DNA of 64,000 nucleotides from Vibrio palustris (GTDB taxonomy: Bacteria; Pseudomonadota; Gammaproteobacteria; Enterobacterales; Vibrionaceae). A model generated the notes under the pieces. That model did no database searches. It worked only from the letters and a program-made list of their open reading frames with translations, and had not been told where the DNA came from. The stretch spans positions 310,001 to 374,000 of the forward strand of contig NZ_AP024888.1 of assembly GCF_024346995.1 (NCBI RefSeq), read 5' to 3'. Made by a program: the position numbers and the translations under genes. Positions 27,773 to 37,291 of this stretch are shown here, in pieces; position 1 is the first letter of the stretch; each line of letters begins with the position of its first letter.

Positions 27773-28759
27773 ATGGACTCCACGTCTTCGTTGTCTCAAA
27801 AGCTCACCATGGCCAATATTGTACTAGTGGTTCTTATTCTAGTGGCAATGTTTATATTCGATTTGTCTTTCAATGTGTCCAGTTCTATAACGTTGGTTTG
27901 CACTTTTTTATTAGTGAATGTGGTTGCTTGCGCGCTGCAGTTCAAACAACGCATAGCATCGATTCATCAGCAGTTATCACAACTGATGCCGATCAAAACT
28001 TGGACAGCCCCTTCTATACACGAGCAAATTGAAGAGCAATTACAAGCTCTGCGAGATGTGCATTGGCAGCATGAGCATGAGAATACCATGTTGAAAAAGC
28101 AGCAGCAGGATGCTCTCGCTGAGGTTGAAGTATGTCATTCACGTTTAAATACGTTAGAAAGAGAACACCAAGCACTGCAAAACGAACATTCTTATCGTAG
28201 CAATGCTGTGAACTCATCAAACGATCAGCTATTAAATGTGATTGATGAGCTTAGTCAGCAATCCAGTGTGATCAGTACTAGTGTGACTGAACGTATGGCT
28301 AATATACGGTTTGCGGCAGAAGCAACAAAAGATGATGCGGCATTTATTCGTAGCTTTAAAAGTAAAGTGGACCAGCTTGGTAGCCAAATACAAGATATTC
28401 ATAACTTAGTTTCAGAAATAAATGCTATTTCTGAGCAGACTAATTTACTTGCGCTGAATGCCTCGATTGAAGCGGCACGAGCCGGAGAACAAGGCCGGGG
28501 TTTTGCCGTGGTGGCTGATGAAGTACGTAACTTATCGATGCGTTCGCGTGATTCGAGTTCAAAAATAGCAGACAGTATCACCGCGATTGTCAAAGATGCG
28601 GATGAGTGCGCGGTGTCTATGGAACGGATTAGTGCTCATGTTGATAGTGCTGAAAGAGCGAACTTCTCAGAAAAAGAATCCATTGAAAATCTCAATACCA
28701 GTGTCACGCACCTAGCGAATAATATTCGTTGCTTACCATCATTAGTGAATGGTTCGTAA
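27773..28759 (+). CDS. Short chemoreceptor-like protein without sensor domain
   Basis: 328 aa from the ATG at 27773 (AGGA 7 nt ahead; the ATG two codons earlier is too close). Two membrane helices in tandem (about 15-32 and 38-55) are joined by a few residues, so there is no periplasmic domain. Then a coiled coil (about 80-150; [17 protein letters not shown] style) and a short signalling segment with [20 protein letters not shown] at the tip. There is no HAMP and only short adaptation helices, giving an unusually small receptor. It could sense the membrane or cytoplasm, or act as an accessory receptor in arrays. Confidence 0.8.
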   Translation: MDSTSSLSQKLTMANIVLVVLILVAMFIFDLSFNVSSSITLVCTFLLVNVVACALQFKQRIASIHQQLSQLMPIKTWTAPSIHEQIEEQLQALRDVHWQHEHENTMLKKQQQDALAEVEVCHSRLNTLEREHQALQNEHSYRSNAVNSSNDQLLNVIDELSQQSSVISTSVTERMANIRFAAEATKDDAAFIRSFKSKVDQLGSQIQDIHNLVSEINAISEQTNLLALNASIEAARAGEQGRGFAVVADEVRNLSMRSRDSSSKIADSITAIVKDADECAVSMERISAHVDSAERANFSEKESIENLNTSVTHLANNIRCLPSLVNGS

Positions 28760-29074
28760 GTCAAAAAGAACCCAGAACACCCCCTGTTAACTGACTCAGT
28801 CGGCGGTGGGTGTCCTGGTAAATGTTAAGAAAATATTCTCCTCCCACGTTCCTTCATGTGTAACACGTCAACTCCCCACCGATCTCGTAGATTTTCTGTG
28901 AGTGCTTTCTAGTTTTAACATAAAAATAAAACGTCATTTCATATTTCAAGTGACGATCACAAAGTGAAAACAGTCTAGCTTGAAGATGTAAAAAACGTGA
29001 TCTATTGGGATATTTTTCACGACACATACTTGTATGGTAGTTGGCATGTTAAGCCGTTAATGAAGATATGAGTT
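28760..29074. other. Intergenic region with imperfect inverted repeat and rspA promoter
   Basis: 315 bp. CCAGAACACCC (28772-28782) pairs imperfectly with GGGTGTCCTGG (28808-28818); no T-run follows. The right part is AT-rich and must carry the rspA promoter and probably the operator for RspR, which I cannot delimit. Confidence 0.4.
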
Positions 29075-30289
29075 ATGAAAATCGTTAAAGCAGAGGTGTT
29101 TGTGACTTGCCCCGGTCGCAATTTTGTCACTTTAAGAATTACCACTGACGAGGGAATTACAGGTTTAGGCGATGCCACCCTTAATGGCCGTGAACTGCCT
29201 GTTGCTTCTTATTTAGAAGATCATTTATGCCCGCAGTTGATTGGTCGAGATGCGCACAACATTGAAGATATTTGGCAGTTTTTCTATAAAGGCGCTTATT
29301 GGCGTCGCGGCCCGGTAACCATGTCTGCCATCTCGGCGATTGATATGGCGTTATGGGATATCAAAGCGAAAGCGGCAGGAATGCCTTTATACCAACTACT
29401 TGGTGGCGCATCGCGCAGCGGCGTGATGGTTTATTGTCATGCCACCGGGCATACCATTAACGAAGCTCTCGAAGATTACGCGAAGCACAAAGAAATGGGA
29501 TTCAAAGCCATTCGTGCGCAGTGTGGAATTCCCGGAATGGAGACGTCATACGGGTTATCTAAAGGAAAGGGACTGGCCTATGAACCAGCCACAAAAGGTC
29601 ATTGGCCGGAAGAGCAAATGTGGTCGACAGAAAAGTACTTAGATTTTGCACCGAAACTGTTTGATGCCATTCGTAACGAGTTTGGGTTTGAAGAACACCT
29701 TCTTCATGACATGCATCATCGTTTAACACCGATAGAAGCCGCACGTTTTGGTCAAGCTGTAGAACCTTATCGTTTATTCTGGATGGAAGATCCTACTCCA
29801 GCGGAAAACCAAGAATGTTTTCGTTTGATTCGTCAGCACACCACGACGCCGATCGCGACTGGTGAAGTGTTTAATAGTATTTGGGATTGCAAGCAGTTAA
29901 TTGAAGAGCAGCTCATTGATTATATCCGCACAACCTTAACCCATGCTGGTGGCATCACGGGGATGCGACGTATCGCCGATTTTGCTGGTTTATATCAAGT
30001 CCGAACTGGCTCTCATGGCCCGTCAGATCTTTCTCCGGTTTGTATGGCCGCCGCATTACATTTCGATTTATGGGTGCCTAATTTCGGCGTGCAAGAGTAC
30101 ATGGGTTATAGCGAAGAAATGCTAGAAGTCTTCCCGCATACCTGGACCTTTGATAACGGCTATATGCATCCAGGTAATGAACCCGGTATTGGTATTGGGT
30201 TTGATGAAGAACTTGCGAAAAAATACCCGTACGACCCAGCGTATTTGCCAGTCGCTCGTTTGTCTGACGGCACATTATGGAACTGGTAG
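29075..30289 (+). CDS. rspA: RspA, enolase-superfamily D-mannonate dehydratase
   Basis: 404 aa, nearly collinear with E. coli RspA. It opens [20 protein letters not shown], keeps the ManD-subgroup active-site blocks ([43 protein letters not shown]) and ends in the invariant DGTLWNW. The reaction is dehydration of D-mannonate to 2-keto-3-deoxy-D-gluconate; several members are slow enzymes and some also take D-gluconate. First gene of a four-gene operon with rspB, an MFS carrier and a UxuB-like reductase, the same set as E. coli rspAB-ydfJI. RspR is encoded 6 kb downstream on the other strand. Confidence 0.93.
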   Translation: MKIVKAEVFVTCPGRNFVTLRITTDEGITGLGDATLNGRELPVASYLEDHLCPQLIGRDAHNIEDIWQFFYKGAYWRRGPVTMSAISAIDMALWDIKAKAAGMPLYQLLGGASRSGVMVYCHATGHTINEALEDYAKHKEMGFKAIRAQCGIPGMETSYGLSKGKGLAYEPATKGHWPEEQMWSTEKYLDFAPKLFDAIRNEFGFEEHLLHDMHHRLTPIEAARFGQAVEPYRLFWMEDPTPAENQECFRLIRQHTTTPIATGEVFNSIWDCKQLIEEQLIDYIRTTLTHAGGITGMRRIADFAGLYQVRTGSHGPSDLSPVCMAAALHFDLWVPNFGVQEYMGYSEEMLEVFPHTWTFDNGYMHPGNEPGIGIGFDEELAKKYPYDPAYLPVARLSDGTLWNW

Positions 30290-30298
30290 GAGGAAATA

Positions 30299-31321
30299 AT
30301 GAAAAGTGTCACTATTGAAAAACCGAATGCATTGGTGTTGAACGAAATCCCCGAACTCAGCCCGATGGATGGAGAAGTTCGAATCAAAGTCAGTAAAGCC
30401 AGTATTTGTGGTTCCGATGTGGGAATTTGGCATGGCAAGAACCCATTCGCAAAATATCCGCGGGTCATTGGCCATGAGTTCTATGGGGTTATCGACAACG
30501 TCGGTGAAGGCGTTGACCCAGCAAGAATCGGCGAGAGAGTCGTTGTGGATCCGGTTGTTGCATGTGGGCAATGTTATCCATGCTCTGTGGGTAAACCTAA
30601 TGTATGTGAATCCTTGCAAGTGATAGGTGTGCATCGTGACGGTGGGTTTAGTGAGCATGCTTGCGTTCCGTCCGGTAATGCCTATCAGCTTCCAGAGTCT
30701 ATCGCCGATGAATACGCCTCCATGGTCGAACCGTTTACTATTGCAGCCAATATTTGTGCTTATCTAAAGCCAACAGAGCAAGATATTGCCTTGGTGTATG
30801 GTGCAGGACCAATGGGATTAACCGCCGTACAAGCGCTTAAGCATGTTTATAAGGTCAAAGAAGTGATCGTCGCGGAGCGTTTGCCCGAGAGGCTGCAAAG
30901 AGCCTTAGATAATGGCGCAGACCGAGTGATTGATAATAGTCAAGCATCAACGCAATCATTATTAGGTGAGACCAAACCAACGATCATTATTGATGGTGCG
31001 TGTCATCCTGCAATCTTTGCCGAAGCCGCGTCGCTTGCCTCACCTGCGGCACGTATCGGTTTGCTTGGCTTCTCTAACAGTGCCAGTGAAATTACCCAAC
31101 AAGCGCTGACGAGTAAAGAAATCTCGGTATTTACATCACGCCTAAACAGCCGACGTTTTCCAACCGTTTTAGACTGGTTTGATAAAGGGTTAGTCGCGCC
31201 AGAAAAAATCATTACTCATCATTTTGACTTAGCAGATATAGAGCAAGCCATGACCTTGTTTGAACACGATGCAAAAGCGTGCTGCAAAGTCATTATCGAT
31301 ATAAATAAAAATAATAGTTAA
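30299..31321 (+). CDS. rspB: RspB, zinc-dependent polyol/aldonate dehydrogenase
   Basis: 340 aa medium-chain dehydrogenase. Catalytic zinc ligands: Cys37 in SICGSD and His/Glu in VIGHEF. The structural zinc loop is CGQCYPCSVGKPNVC. The Rossmann motif VYGAGPMGL is at about 164-172. Collinear with E. coli RspB. Work on homologous clusters assigns this family L-gulonate 5-dehydrogenase activity, giving D-fructuronate with NAD. It starts 9 bp after rspA with an AGGAGG ribosome site that overlaps the rspA stop region, so coupled expression is certain. Confidence 0.9.
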   Translation: MKSVTIEKPNALVLNEIPELSPMDGEVRIKVSKASICGSDVGIWHGKNPFAKYPRVIGHEFYGVIDNVGEGVDPARIGERVVVDPVVACGQCYPCSVGKPNVCESLQVIGVHRDGGFSEHACVPSGNAYQLPESIADEYASMVEPFTIAANICAYLKPTEQDIALVYGAGPMGLTAVQALKHVYKVKEVIVAERLPERLQRALDNGADRVIDNSQASTQSLLGETKPTIIIDGACHPAIFAEAASLASPAARIGLLGFSNSASEITQQALTSKEISVFTSRLNSRRFPTVLDWFDKGLVAPEKIITHHFDLADIEQAMTLFEHDAKACCKVIIDINKNNS

Positions 31322-31350
31322 CAACACCAATAACGTGAAACCTTAACGCG

Positions 31351-31367
31351 TCCACTTAATTAGTGGA
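31351..31367 (+). promoter_or_regulatory. Intercistronic hairpin rspB / MFS
   Basis: TCCACT-TAATT-AGTGGA, perfect 6-bp stem in the 79-bp gap. Possible mRNA processing or stabilising element. Confidence 0.4.
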
Positions 31368-31400
31368 TCCCTACAACGAAACAATAATAACAGGAGCCCT

Positions 31401-32705
31401 ATGATGTTTAAAAAACTGAGATGGGTCATCGTACTACTGCTGTTTTTAGTCTATATGATTAACTACTTAGACCGGGTTGCACTCTCAATCACGGTTCCCA
31501 TGATCGAAAAAGATCTGACCATTAACCCAGAACAATTTGGCATTGTATTTGGCAGTTTCTTTTTTGGTTATGCGATTTTTAACTTTGTCGGCGGCTTAGC
31601 GGCAGATAAATATGGCGCCACTAAAGTTATGGGAGTGGCCGTTGGACTATGGTCATTCTTTTGTGGGTTGACATCGATTGCTACCGGTTTTTGGAGCTTA
31701 ATCGTTTTAAGAGTTTTATTTGGCATGGCAGAGGGGCCGATTTGCTCAGCCGCAAATAAAATGATCAATGGTTGGTTTCCGAAAACGCAAGCTGCCACGG
31801 CCATGGGGATATTGAGTGCTGGATCGCCACTTGGCGGCGCGATAGCGGGGCCTATTGTCGGTTATTTAGCTCTTGCTTTTGGCTGGCGTCCTGCCTTTGC
31901 GGTGATTGGGGCGATCGGTATTGTATGGATGGCAATCTGGTTTTTTGTGGTCGCGGATAACCCCTCGCAAAGTAAACGTGTGAGTGATGCAGAACGTGCA
32001 GAGATTCGTGAGCTGCAAGTGGTACAAAATGGGACTCACCTTGATGACGACGAAGAGGCGGAAGGATCATTGTGGAGTTACCTAAAACAGCCCATCGTAT
32101 TAGTCACGGCATTTGCTTTCTTCTGTTATAACTACATTTTATTCTTTTTCCTAAGTTGGTTCCCAAGCTATTTAGTTTCGGCTTATCATCTTGATATTAA
32201 AGAGATGAGTGTGACCACTACCATTCCGTGGATCATTGGGTTTGTCGGTTTAGCCTTAGGTGGTTGGATTTCTGATAAAGTCCTTAAAATTACTGGTAAG
32301 TTATTACTCTCGCGTAAAATTGTCTTGGCATTCTCACTCTTTGCAGCGGCAATCTGCGTGGCACTTGCTGGCACTGTGAGCAGTTTATATCCAGCCGTTG
32401 CGATGATGTCGATTTCAATCTTCTTCCTCTATCTTACTGGCGCGATTTACTGGGCGATCATTCAAGATGTGGTGCATAAAAAACACGTTGGTGGCGCGAG
32501 TGGCTTTATTCATCTAGTGGGAAGTTTATCTGGTATTTTAGGTCCAATTATTACTGGGTTTATTGTACAAAATACTGGGAAGTTTGATAGTGCATTTATT
32601 CTAGCCGGTGTCATTGCTGCGATTGGAGCGGTATTAGTATGGATCGTCATTAAGCCGACACCATCGAATACGGCAAAGACTTCTGAAGCTTATCCCGCGG
32701 CATAA
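31401..32705 (+). CDS. ydfJ: MFS transporter for hexuronate/aldonate (ACS family, YdfJ/ExuT-like)
   Basis: 434 aa with 12 membrane helices. The anion:cation symporter signature is present: YLDRVALSITVP in helix 1, GGLAADKYGATKVMG in loop 2-3, and WFPKTQAATAMGILSAGSPLG in helix 5 (positions about 128-148). Relatives carry galactonate, glucarate or hexuronates with H+. In E. coli the equivalent gene ydfJ is reported broken; here it is intact. Position in the rsp operon makes an L-gulonate or D-mannonate-type acid the likely substrate. Confidence 0.87.
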   Translation: MMFKKLRWVIVLLLFLVYMINYLDRVALSITVPMIEKDLTINPEQFGIVFGSFFFGYAIFNFVGGLAADKYGATKVMGVAVGLWSFFCGLTSIATGFWSLIVLRVLFGMAEGPICSAANKMINGWFPKTQAATAMGILSAGSPLGGAIAGPIVGYLALAFGWRPAFAVIGAIGIVWMAIWFFVVADNPSQSKRVSDAERAEIRELQVVQNGTHLDDDEEAEGSLWSYLKQPIVLVTAFAFFCYNYILFFFLSWFPSYLVSAYHLDIKEMSVTTTIPWIIGFVGLALGGWISDKVLKITGKLLLSRKIVLAFSLFAAAICVALAGTVSSLYPAVAMMSISIFFLYLTGAIYWAIIQDVVHKKHVGGASGFIHLVGSLSGILGPIITGFIVQNTGKFDSAFILAGVIAAIGAVLVWIVIKPTPSNTAKTSEAYPAA

Positions 32706-32719
32706 TGACAAAGCAAATA

Positions 32720-32740
32720 AGGCGCAGTGTAGCTGCGCCT
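32720..32740 (+). promoter_or_regulatory. Intercistronic hairpin MFS / ydfI-like gene
   Basis: AGGCGCAG / CTGCGCCT stem with a 5-nt TGTAG loop in a 50-bp gap, without T-run. Probably tunes expression of the last gene. Confidence 0.45.
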
Positions 32741-32755
32741 AAGGAATGAACCTCT

Positions 32756-34219
32756 ATGGAAAAACAATGTATCTTAAACGATGCTGACAAATACCCGCAA
32801 ACTTACCCTAAAGAGTGGTTAGAAACCCAATGGGTGCATATTGGGTTTGGTGCTTTTCATCGCGCTCACCAAGCATTACTTACTGATGAGTTAGCTAAGC
32901 AAGGCAAGACTAACTGGGGAATTTGTGAAGTTAATCTGCGAAGTCAGCAATCACTAATGCAAACGCTCAAAGCACAAGGGTATCGATATTCGGTCCTAGA
33001 AAAAGGCGCCCAAGGTAACGAGTTAAAAATAGTCAATATTATTAACCGAGCGCTGCATTATAAAATTGATGGTTGCCAAGCCATTGTCGAGCAACTCGCT
33101 GCGCCTGCCATCAAACTCGTCACTCTCACTATTACCGAAAAAGGTTATGGACTAGACCCCAACACGGGGGATCTTGATCATAATAACCCTGTTATAGCGC
33201 ATGATATTGCCTATCCTGATACGCCGCAGAGCGCGTTAGGGTTAATTGTTGAAGGTTTACGTTTGCGCATGGCAAGTGGATACCGCGCGTTTACGGTTTT
33301 GTCGTGCGATAATATCCAGGGTAATGGACACATGGTGCAAAAAGCGGTGTTAGCGCTGGCGCAGTTGCGCTCTTCAGAGCTGGCGCAGTGGATAACTGAG
33401 CATGTCACGTTTCCTTGCTCCATGGTCGATCGCATTGTGCCCGCGGCAACCGATGATACGTTAAAAGAAATAGCAACTGAGTTAGGTGGTGATGACCCGT
33501 GTGGTATTGCGTGTGAACCGTTTATACAGTGGGTCATTGAAGATGATTTTGTTGCCGGACGGCCAGATTGGGATCAAGTCGGCGCAGAGTTCGTTGCGGA
33601 CGTTATTCCTTACGAAGAAATGAAATTGCGCATGCTCAATGGCAGCCACTCATTTTTAGCCTATCTTGGTTATCTCGCCGGTTATGACACTATTGATGCG
33701 GCCGTCGCCGATAAAAATTTTGCGTTAGCTGCAAAGCAATTAATGCTAAACGAGCAGGCTCCAACATTAGCTATGCCCGCAGGTACTGACTTAGAAGGGT
33801 ATGCTGAATCGCTTTTAGAGCGTTACCGTAATCCAAATTTAAAGCATCGAACGTGGCAAATCGCAATGGATGGTAGTCAAAAATTACCGCAACGTTTTTT
33901 AAAATCGGCGAGTATCTTGCTACAAAAAAATACGCCTTTTCCTCATATTGCTTTAGGCGTGGCTGGTTGGATGCGATATATCAGTGCCGTTGATGAGCAG
34001 GGCAACGATATTGATGTGCGTGATCCGATGGCCAGCGAGCTAAAAAAAGTCAGTGACAGCGCAACGACGAGCAGTGACAAGGTACGAGCCTTATTAGATA
34101 TCACTTCAATTTTTGGTGATCTTGGTGAGAACGAACATTTCGCCCAAGCGGTACAAACAAGTTACGAGCGTTTAATTGCGGTTGGCGCGCAGCAAGCGGT
34201 AGCAGAATTAATTGTATAA
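32756..34219 (+). CDS. ydfI: Mannitol-dehydrogenase-family fructuronate reductase (YdfI/UxuB-like)
   Basis: 487 aa long-chain polyol dehydrogenase. The N-terminal nucleotide-binding strand reads HIGFGAFHRAHQA; the catalytic region has EDDFVAGRP, EEMKLRMLNGSHS (catalytic Lys and Asn) and YLGYLAGY; NIQGNG and MVDRIVPA are also family hallmarks. The reaction is reversible NADH-dependent conversion of D-fructuronate to D-mannonate, linking RspB to RspA. Last gene of the rsp operon, followed by a terminator. Mannitol or arabinitol dehydrogenases share the fold, so the substrate rests on context. Confidence 0.87.
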   Translation: MEKQCILNDADKYPQTYPKEWLETQWVHIGFGAFHRAHQALLTDELAKQGKTNWGICEVNLRSQQSLMQTLKAQGYRYSVLEKGAQGNELKIVNIINRALHYKIDGCQAIVEQLAAPAIKLVTLTITEKGYGLDPNTGDLDHNNPVIAHDIAYPDTPQSALGLIVEGLRLRMASGYRAFTVLSCDNIQGNGHMVQKAVLALAQLRSSELAQWITEHVTFPCSMVDRIVPAATDDTLKEIATELGGDDPCGIACEPFIQWVIEDDFVAGRPDWDQVGAEFVADVIPYEEMKLRMLNGSHSFLAYLGYLAGYDTIDAAVADKNFALAAKQLMLNEQAPTLAMPAGTDLEGYAESLLERYRNPNLKHRTWQIAMDGSQKLPQRFLKSASILLQKNTPFPHIALGVAGWMRYISAVDEQGNDIDVRDPMASELKKVSDSATTSSDKVRALLDITSIFGDLGENEHFAQAVQTSYERLIAVGAQQAVAELIV

Positions 34220-34250
34220 CCTTAAATAGATTTTCTTTATTAGGTTACAG

Positions 34251-34283
34251 AGCCTGTATGAATTATCATGCAGGCTTTTTTTA
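34251..34283 (+). terminator. Terminator of the rsp operon
   Basis: AGCCTGTATG / CATGCAGGCT stem (one G-U), loop AATTAT, then a run of seven T. Confidence 0.85.
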
Positions 34284-34630
34284 TTTCCGCTAACCTCTGA
34301 AAACCCCAAAGTGGCTATGATCTCAAGTTACTATGCCAGTCAAGTGAGTGGGAGATAGTGTCATCGAACACTCGCTACGATAGGGCGGACAATCGAATTA
34401 TTAATGATAACTATTCGGTGTACTTGATTGGCAAGCATAGCATTAAGTTGCTTTTTTTTAGCAAGATATGATAACTTGATGATTTATTGTGTTTTTCTGT
34501 GATTACCCATAGATAACATTATAGCCATTACCCAATCACTTCGTCACTCATGTGATGAACGAAAGCATGACGACGAGCGGTATGCTTCACCCCCATAATG
34601 GATAAATAGATAACGCCAAGGAGGCTTCCC
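34284..34630. other. Intergenic region after the rsp operon
   Basis: 347 bp, AT-rich in the middle. Nothing recognised apart from the ribosome site AAGGAGG (34618-34624) of the broken ACT-domain gene. Confidence 0.3.
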
Positions 34631-35137
34631 ATGTCACGAGCAACTGAACTGAACACTTTATTATCGTCGATGAGTCCAAACTTACAGGCATCTGAATAGG
34701 TATTTTGCACCGTATCGGGAGGGTTAGCCAATTATCTTGGGTTAAATCCTGTCGCCATCTTTGTTGAGCCGAAAGCTCTCACTATGGTGTTAAAAAAAGC
34801 GCAAGCAGAGCAGGGCGAACGGCCTTTTTTTGCGACGTTTAAACAAATTACGCGAACAGTCCATTCAAGTTTGGAAGCGGTTGGAATAACCGCCGCCGTC
34901 TCTTTTACGTTGGCTTGTGCAAACATCAGTGCCAATGTGATTGCGGCGTATTATCACGATCATATATTCGTGCCATCGGATCACACCGAGCAGGCAGTAA
35001 GGACATTACATGCACTCAGTCATTTATCGTGCTTGTTATGTCGATTCAAACACACAGCTGTGTGTCAGTTTTATCAGGATATATATGATTCAGAAATGGG
35101 TTTCTTCACTTTCTATTTATCGAGGTTTACCTCATAA
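34631..35137 (+). pseudogene. ACT-domain protein (DUF2241 type) broken by an in-frame TAG
   Basis: ATG 34631 has a near-perfect ribosome site (AAGGAGG, 6 nt). Twenty-two codons are read (ending LQASE) and then a TAG stands at 34697-34699. The same frame stays open afterwards: VFCTVSGGLANYLGLNP, then VLKKAQAEQGERPFF, TRTVHSSLEAVGITAAVSF and ISANVIAAYYHDHIFVP. These are the conserved blocks of the about 130-aa ACT-domain family that includes many Vibrio proteins, where the position of the stop is a Tyr as I recall (TAT or TAC to TAG by one base). The frame runs about 35 residues past the expected end and overlaps the next gene, so the native stop may also be lost. Role of intact members: probably amino-acid sensing. 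A sequencing error at one base is the alternative. Confidence 0.8.
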
Positions 35138-36329
35138 CATTTATTTTTTAGCGCTGGCGCGCGTCATTTTGGGCATGGGAAATTTCATCATTCCCTTCCT
35201 CGTCTTATTACTTACCGATAAATTGGGGTACTCAGCCACACTGGCTGGTTCGTTAGCAATGGGGGTGACGGCAACGTATTTTTTCGGTGGCTTTTTAGGC
35301 GGGAAATTGTCCGATCTGTACGGACATAAAAACATCATGGTGGCAGGGGAACTGCTGGGTTCTCTATTTATTTTTGCCTGTGGTTTTGTTGCCGATGCGC
35401 CGATTTTGGTGCCCGCTGGGTTATTGGTTGCGTACTTTTTGATGGGGGTGGCCGTACCGGCGAGTAATGCGCTGGTGGCGGATTTGTCTCATCGCCATAA
35501 CCGAGATGCGGTGATGTCTCTCAGCTACCTAGCGTATAACTTTGGTTCGGCGATAGGACCAATTATTGCGGGGTACTTATTTTGGTCACACACCCAATGG
35601 ATTTTCTTTGGTAATGGGCTAGCGGTCTTTGTCGGTATTGTGATTGTGGCGCGTTATATCAAACTGCCTAAAGAGCAAGAACATGAGCATACCAGTGAAC
35701 TTGAGCAGCCCGTTCAAGGTAATGTATGGAGCGTGCTTAAAGCGCGCCCTCGTTTGTTTGGTTTCACTGTATTGTGTGGTTTATTGTGGTATGCATTAAA
35801 CCAAATGACAATGGCGAGCCCTTTATATTTAAGCCACCTTTTGGGGGAGCAAGGTCCTATTGTGTTTGGTCAACTGATGACGTATGCCTGTGTGGTCGTG
35901 GTGATGATCACACCGTTGTTAATGGCGCTGACGTCTAATCAAGTGGCTACGGTGAGCCTGGCTTATGCGGGGCTACTTTTTATCCTCGGCTATGGTTTAG
36001 TGATGCTCTTGCCGACGATTCCGGTGCATTTTGTCGCGTGGTTATTTTTGTCTGCAGGCGAAGTTTTACTCTTAACTAAAGAGGGCGTGTATTTAGCCAA
36101 CAACTCGCCATCTAGCCACCGAGGACGCATTCAAGGCGTACTGGTCACCTTGCGAAGTGTTCTGGTGATGCCAAGCTTTGTGGTGATTGGCTTCTTGATT
36201 GACCACTTTGGCTATAGAATCACGTGGCTCAGCGTGATGGCGATTGCGCTTATCGCGGTCGTGGGGTTTTACTTTATGCCTTATAAAACCGCAGTCAAGA
36301 CGCGCCATCAAATATCGCCTGATCGTTAA
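35085..36329 (+). CDS. MFS drug-efflux-type transporter
   Basis: 414 aa from ATG 35085 (CAGGA 5 nt before; the frame opens 25 codons earlier inside the ACT remnant). Twelve membrane helices; loop 2-3 motif GGFLGGKLSDLYGHKN is the DHA-type motif A, and the first helix has FLALARVILGMGNFIIPF. Looks like the drug:H+ antiporter group (YdeE/MdtG-like); no substrate can be named. It sits between the rsp operon and rspR, but does not resemble sugar-acid carriers, so it is probably unrelated to that pathway. Confidence 0.8.
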   Translation: MIQKWVSSLSIYRGLPHNIYFLALARVILGMGNFIIPFLVLLLTDKLGYSATLAGSLAMGVTATYFFGGFLGGKLSDLYGHKNIMVAGELLGSLFIFACGFVADAPILVPAGLLVAYFLMGVAVPASNALVADLSHRHNRDAVMSLSYLAYNFGSAIGPIIAGYLFWSHTQWIFFGNGLAVFVGIVIVARYIKLPKEQEHEHTSELEQPVQGNVWSVLKARPRLFGFTVLCGLLWYALNQMTMASPLYLSHLLGEQGPIVFGQLMTYACVVVVMITPLLMALTSNQVATVSLAYAGLLFILGYGLVMLLPTIPVHFVAWLFLSAGEVLLLTKEGVYLANNSPSSHRGRIQGVLVTLRSVLVMPSFVVIGFLIDHFGYRITWLSVMAIALIAVVGFYFMPYKTAVKTRHQISPDR

Positions 36330-36340
36330 ATGATAAGTAT

Positions 36341-36372
36341 AAAAGGGGAGAGCGTATGCTTTCCCTCTTTTA
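36341..36372. terminator. Terminator between convergent MFS and rspR genes
   Basis: AAAAGGGGAGAGC pairs with GCTTTCCCTCTTT with one mismatch and two G-U pairs; GTAT loop; A and T flanks. Confidence 0.6.
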
Positions 36373-36406
36373 TATATTGGTGTAGAAAAACGAGACAATA
36401 TAATGA

Positions 36407-37102
36407 CTATTGCATAAACCAATCCGGTTTTTCAGTCATCAAGTCATTGATCAAATAAGGAAAGTTATCTAAATGTGCACCGAGTAATTCAGCCGCTTTA
36501 TCCGCTTTTTTATGACTGATCGCGAGTACAATTTCTTCATGTTCATCAATGTTATCTTGCATACTGGTTGATCTTTGTATGTCTAAATAACGTACACGAT
36601 CCATTGATGGCTTAATGCTTTCTATCGTATGCCACGCTAATTCACAATCGGCAAAAACAGCCATCATACGGTGAAATTCATCATCTAATTCTAGGAATGC
36701 GATTTCATTTTTTTGTGATGCAGCCTGTTTTTGCTGGGCAATTAATTGATTCAACACGTCCACTTCATTGCAACTGATACGTTCCGCTAATTTTTTGACT
36801 ACCGCGCATTCGATTGCCGATCTTACAAATTTACCATCTAATACCGATTTGATGTGAATACGTGTCACAAAGCTTCCCCGTTGGGGCAGCACATTAATCA
36901 ACCCACAATCTGAGAGTTTGATGAAGGCCTCGCGTACTGGCTGTCTAGACACATTTAATGAATCTGAAATGGCTTTTTCAGAGACCCTCGCGCCAGGTTC
37001 AATATCACAGGTAATGATAGACTTCTTTAAGTATTCATAGATTTGGCCACTCACCGAGCGCGGGTTTTTTAGCGTAAAAGATGGAAGATTCATAGTAGGC
37101 AT
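36407..37102 (-). CDS. rspR: GntR/FadR-family regulator RspR
   Basis: 231 aa. Winged helix at about 15-80 (SGQIYEYLKKSIITCDIEPG, VSRQPVREAFIKLSDCGLI, LPQRGSFV), followed by an all-helical FCD ligand domain with ELDDEFHRMM (Asp and His metal ligands) and ADCELAWHTIE, DRVRYLDI, DEHEEIV. Blocks match E. coli RspR/YdfH. It represses rspAB-type operons, and the ligand is probably a sugar acid intermediate. It is divergent in orientation and lies downstream of the operon, separated by the ACT remnant and an MFS gene. The start may also be the ATG three codons later. Confidence 0.87.
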   Translation of the reverse strand: MPTMNLPSFTLKNPRSVSGQIYEYLKKSIITCDIEPGARVSEKAISDSLNVSRQPVREAFIKLSDCGLINVLPQRGSFVTRIHIKSVLDGKFVRSAIECAVVKKLAERISCNEVDVLNQLIAQQKQAASQKNEIAFLELDDEFHRMMAVFADCELAWHTIESIKPSMDRVRYLDIQRSTSMQDNIDEHEEIVLAISHKKADKAAELLGAHLDNFPYLINDLMTEKPDWFMQ

Positions 37103-37291
37103 TTGCGAGTCATAAAGTGAAAAACAGCGTTATCAGTAAACATAACCGTGATACACCAATAATAACACGGTTTTTGAATAATCGATTGATCGCTGTAAAG
37201 AGAATTTAGACCTAAGTAAAGACAATGAAAGGCAATATGGGCTTGATGATTATCGCAGCGATGAGAGGGCTCGTGAAAACGATAGCAGTAG

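Noticed and set aside
28772..28818. Terminator after the short chemoreceptor
   Set aside because: The inverted repeat has a 25-nt loop and no T-run, so I list it only as part of the intergenic region.
34528..34935. Two leftward open frames (67 aa each) opposite the ACT-domain region
   Set aside because: They are antisense shadows of the ACT-domain reading frame on the plus strand, which has the conserved blocks and a ribosome site.
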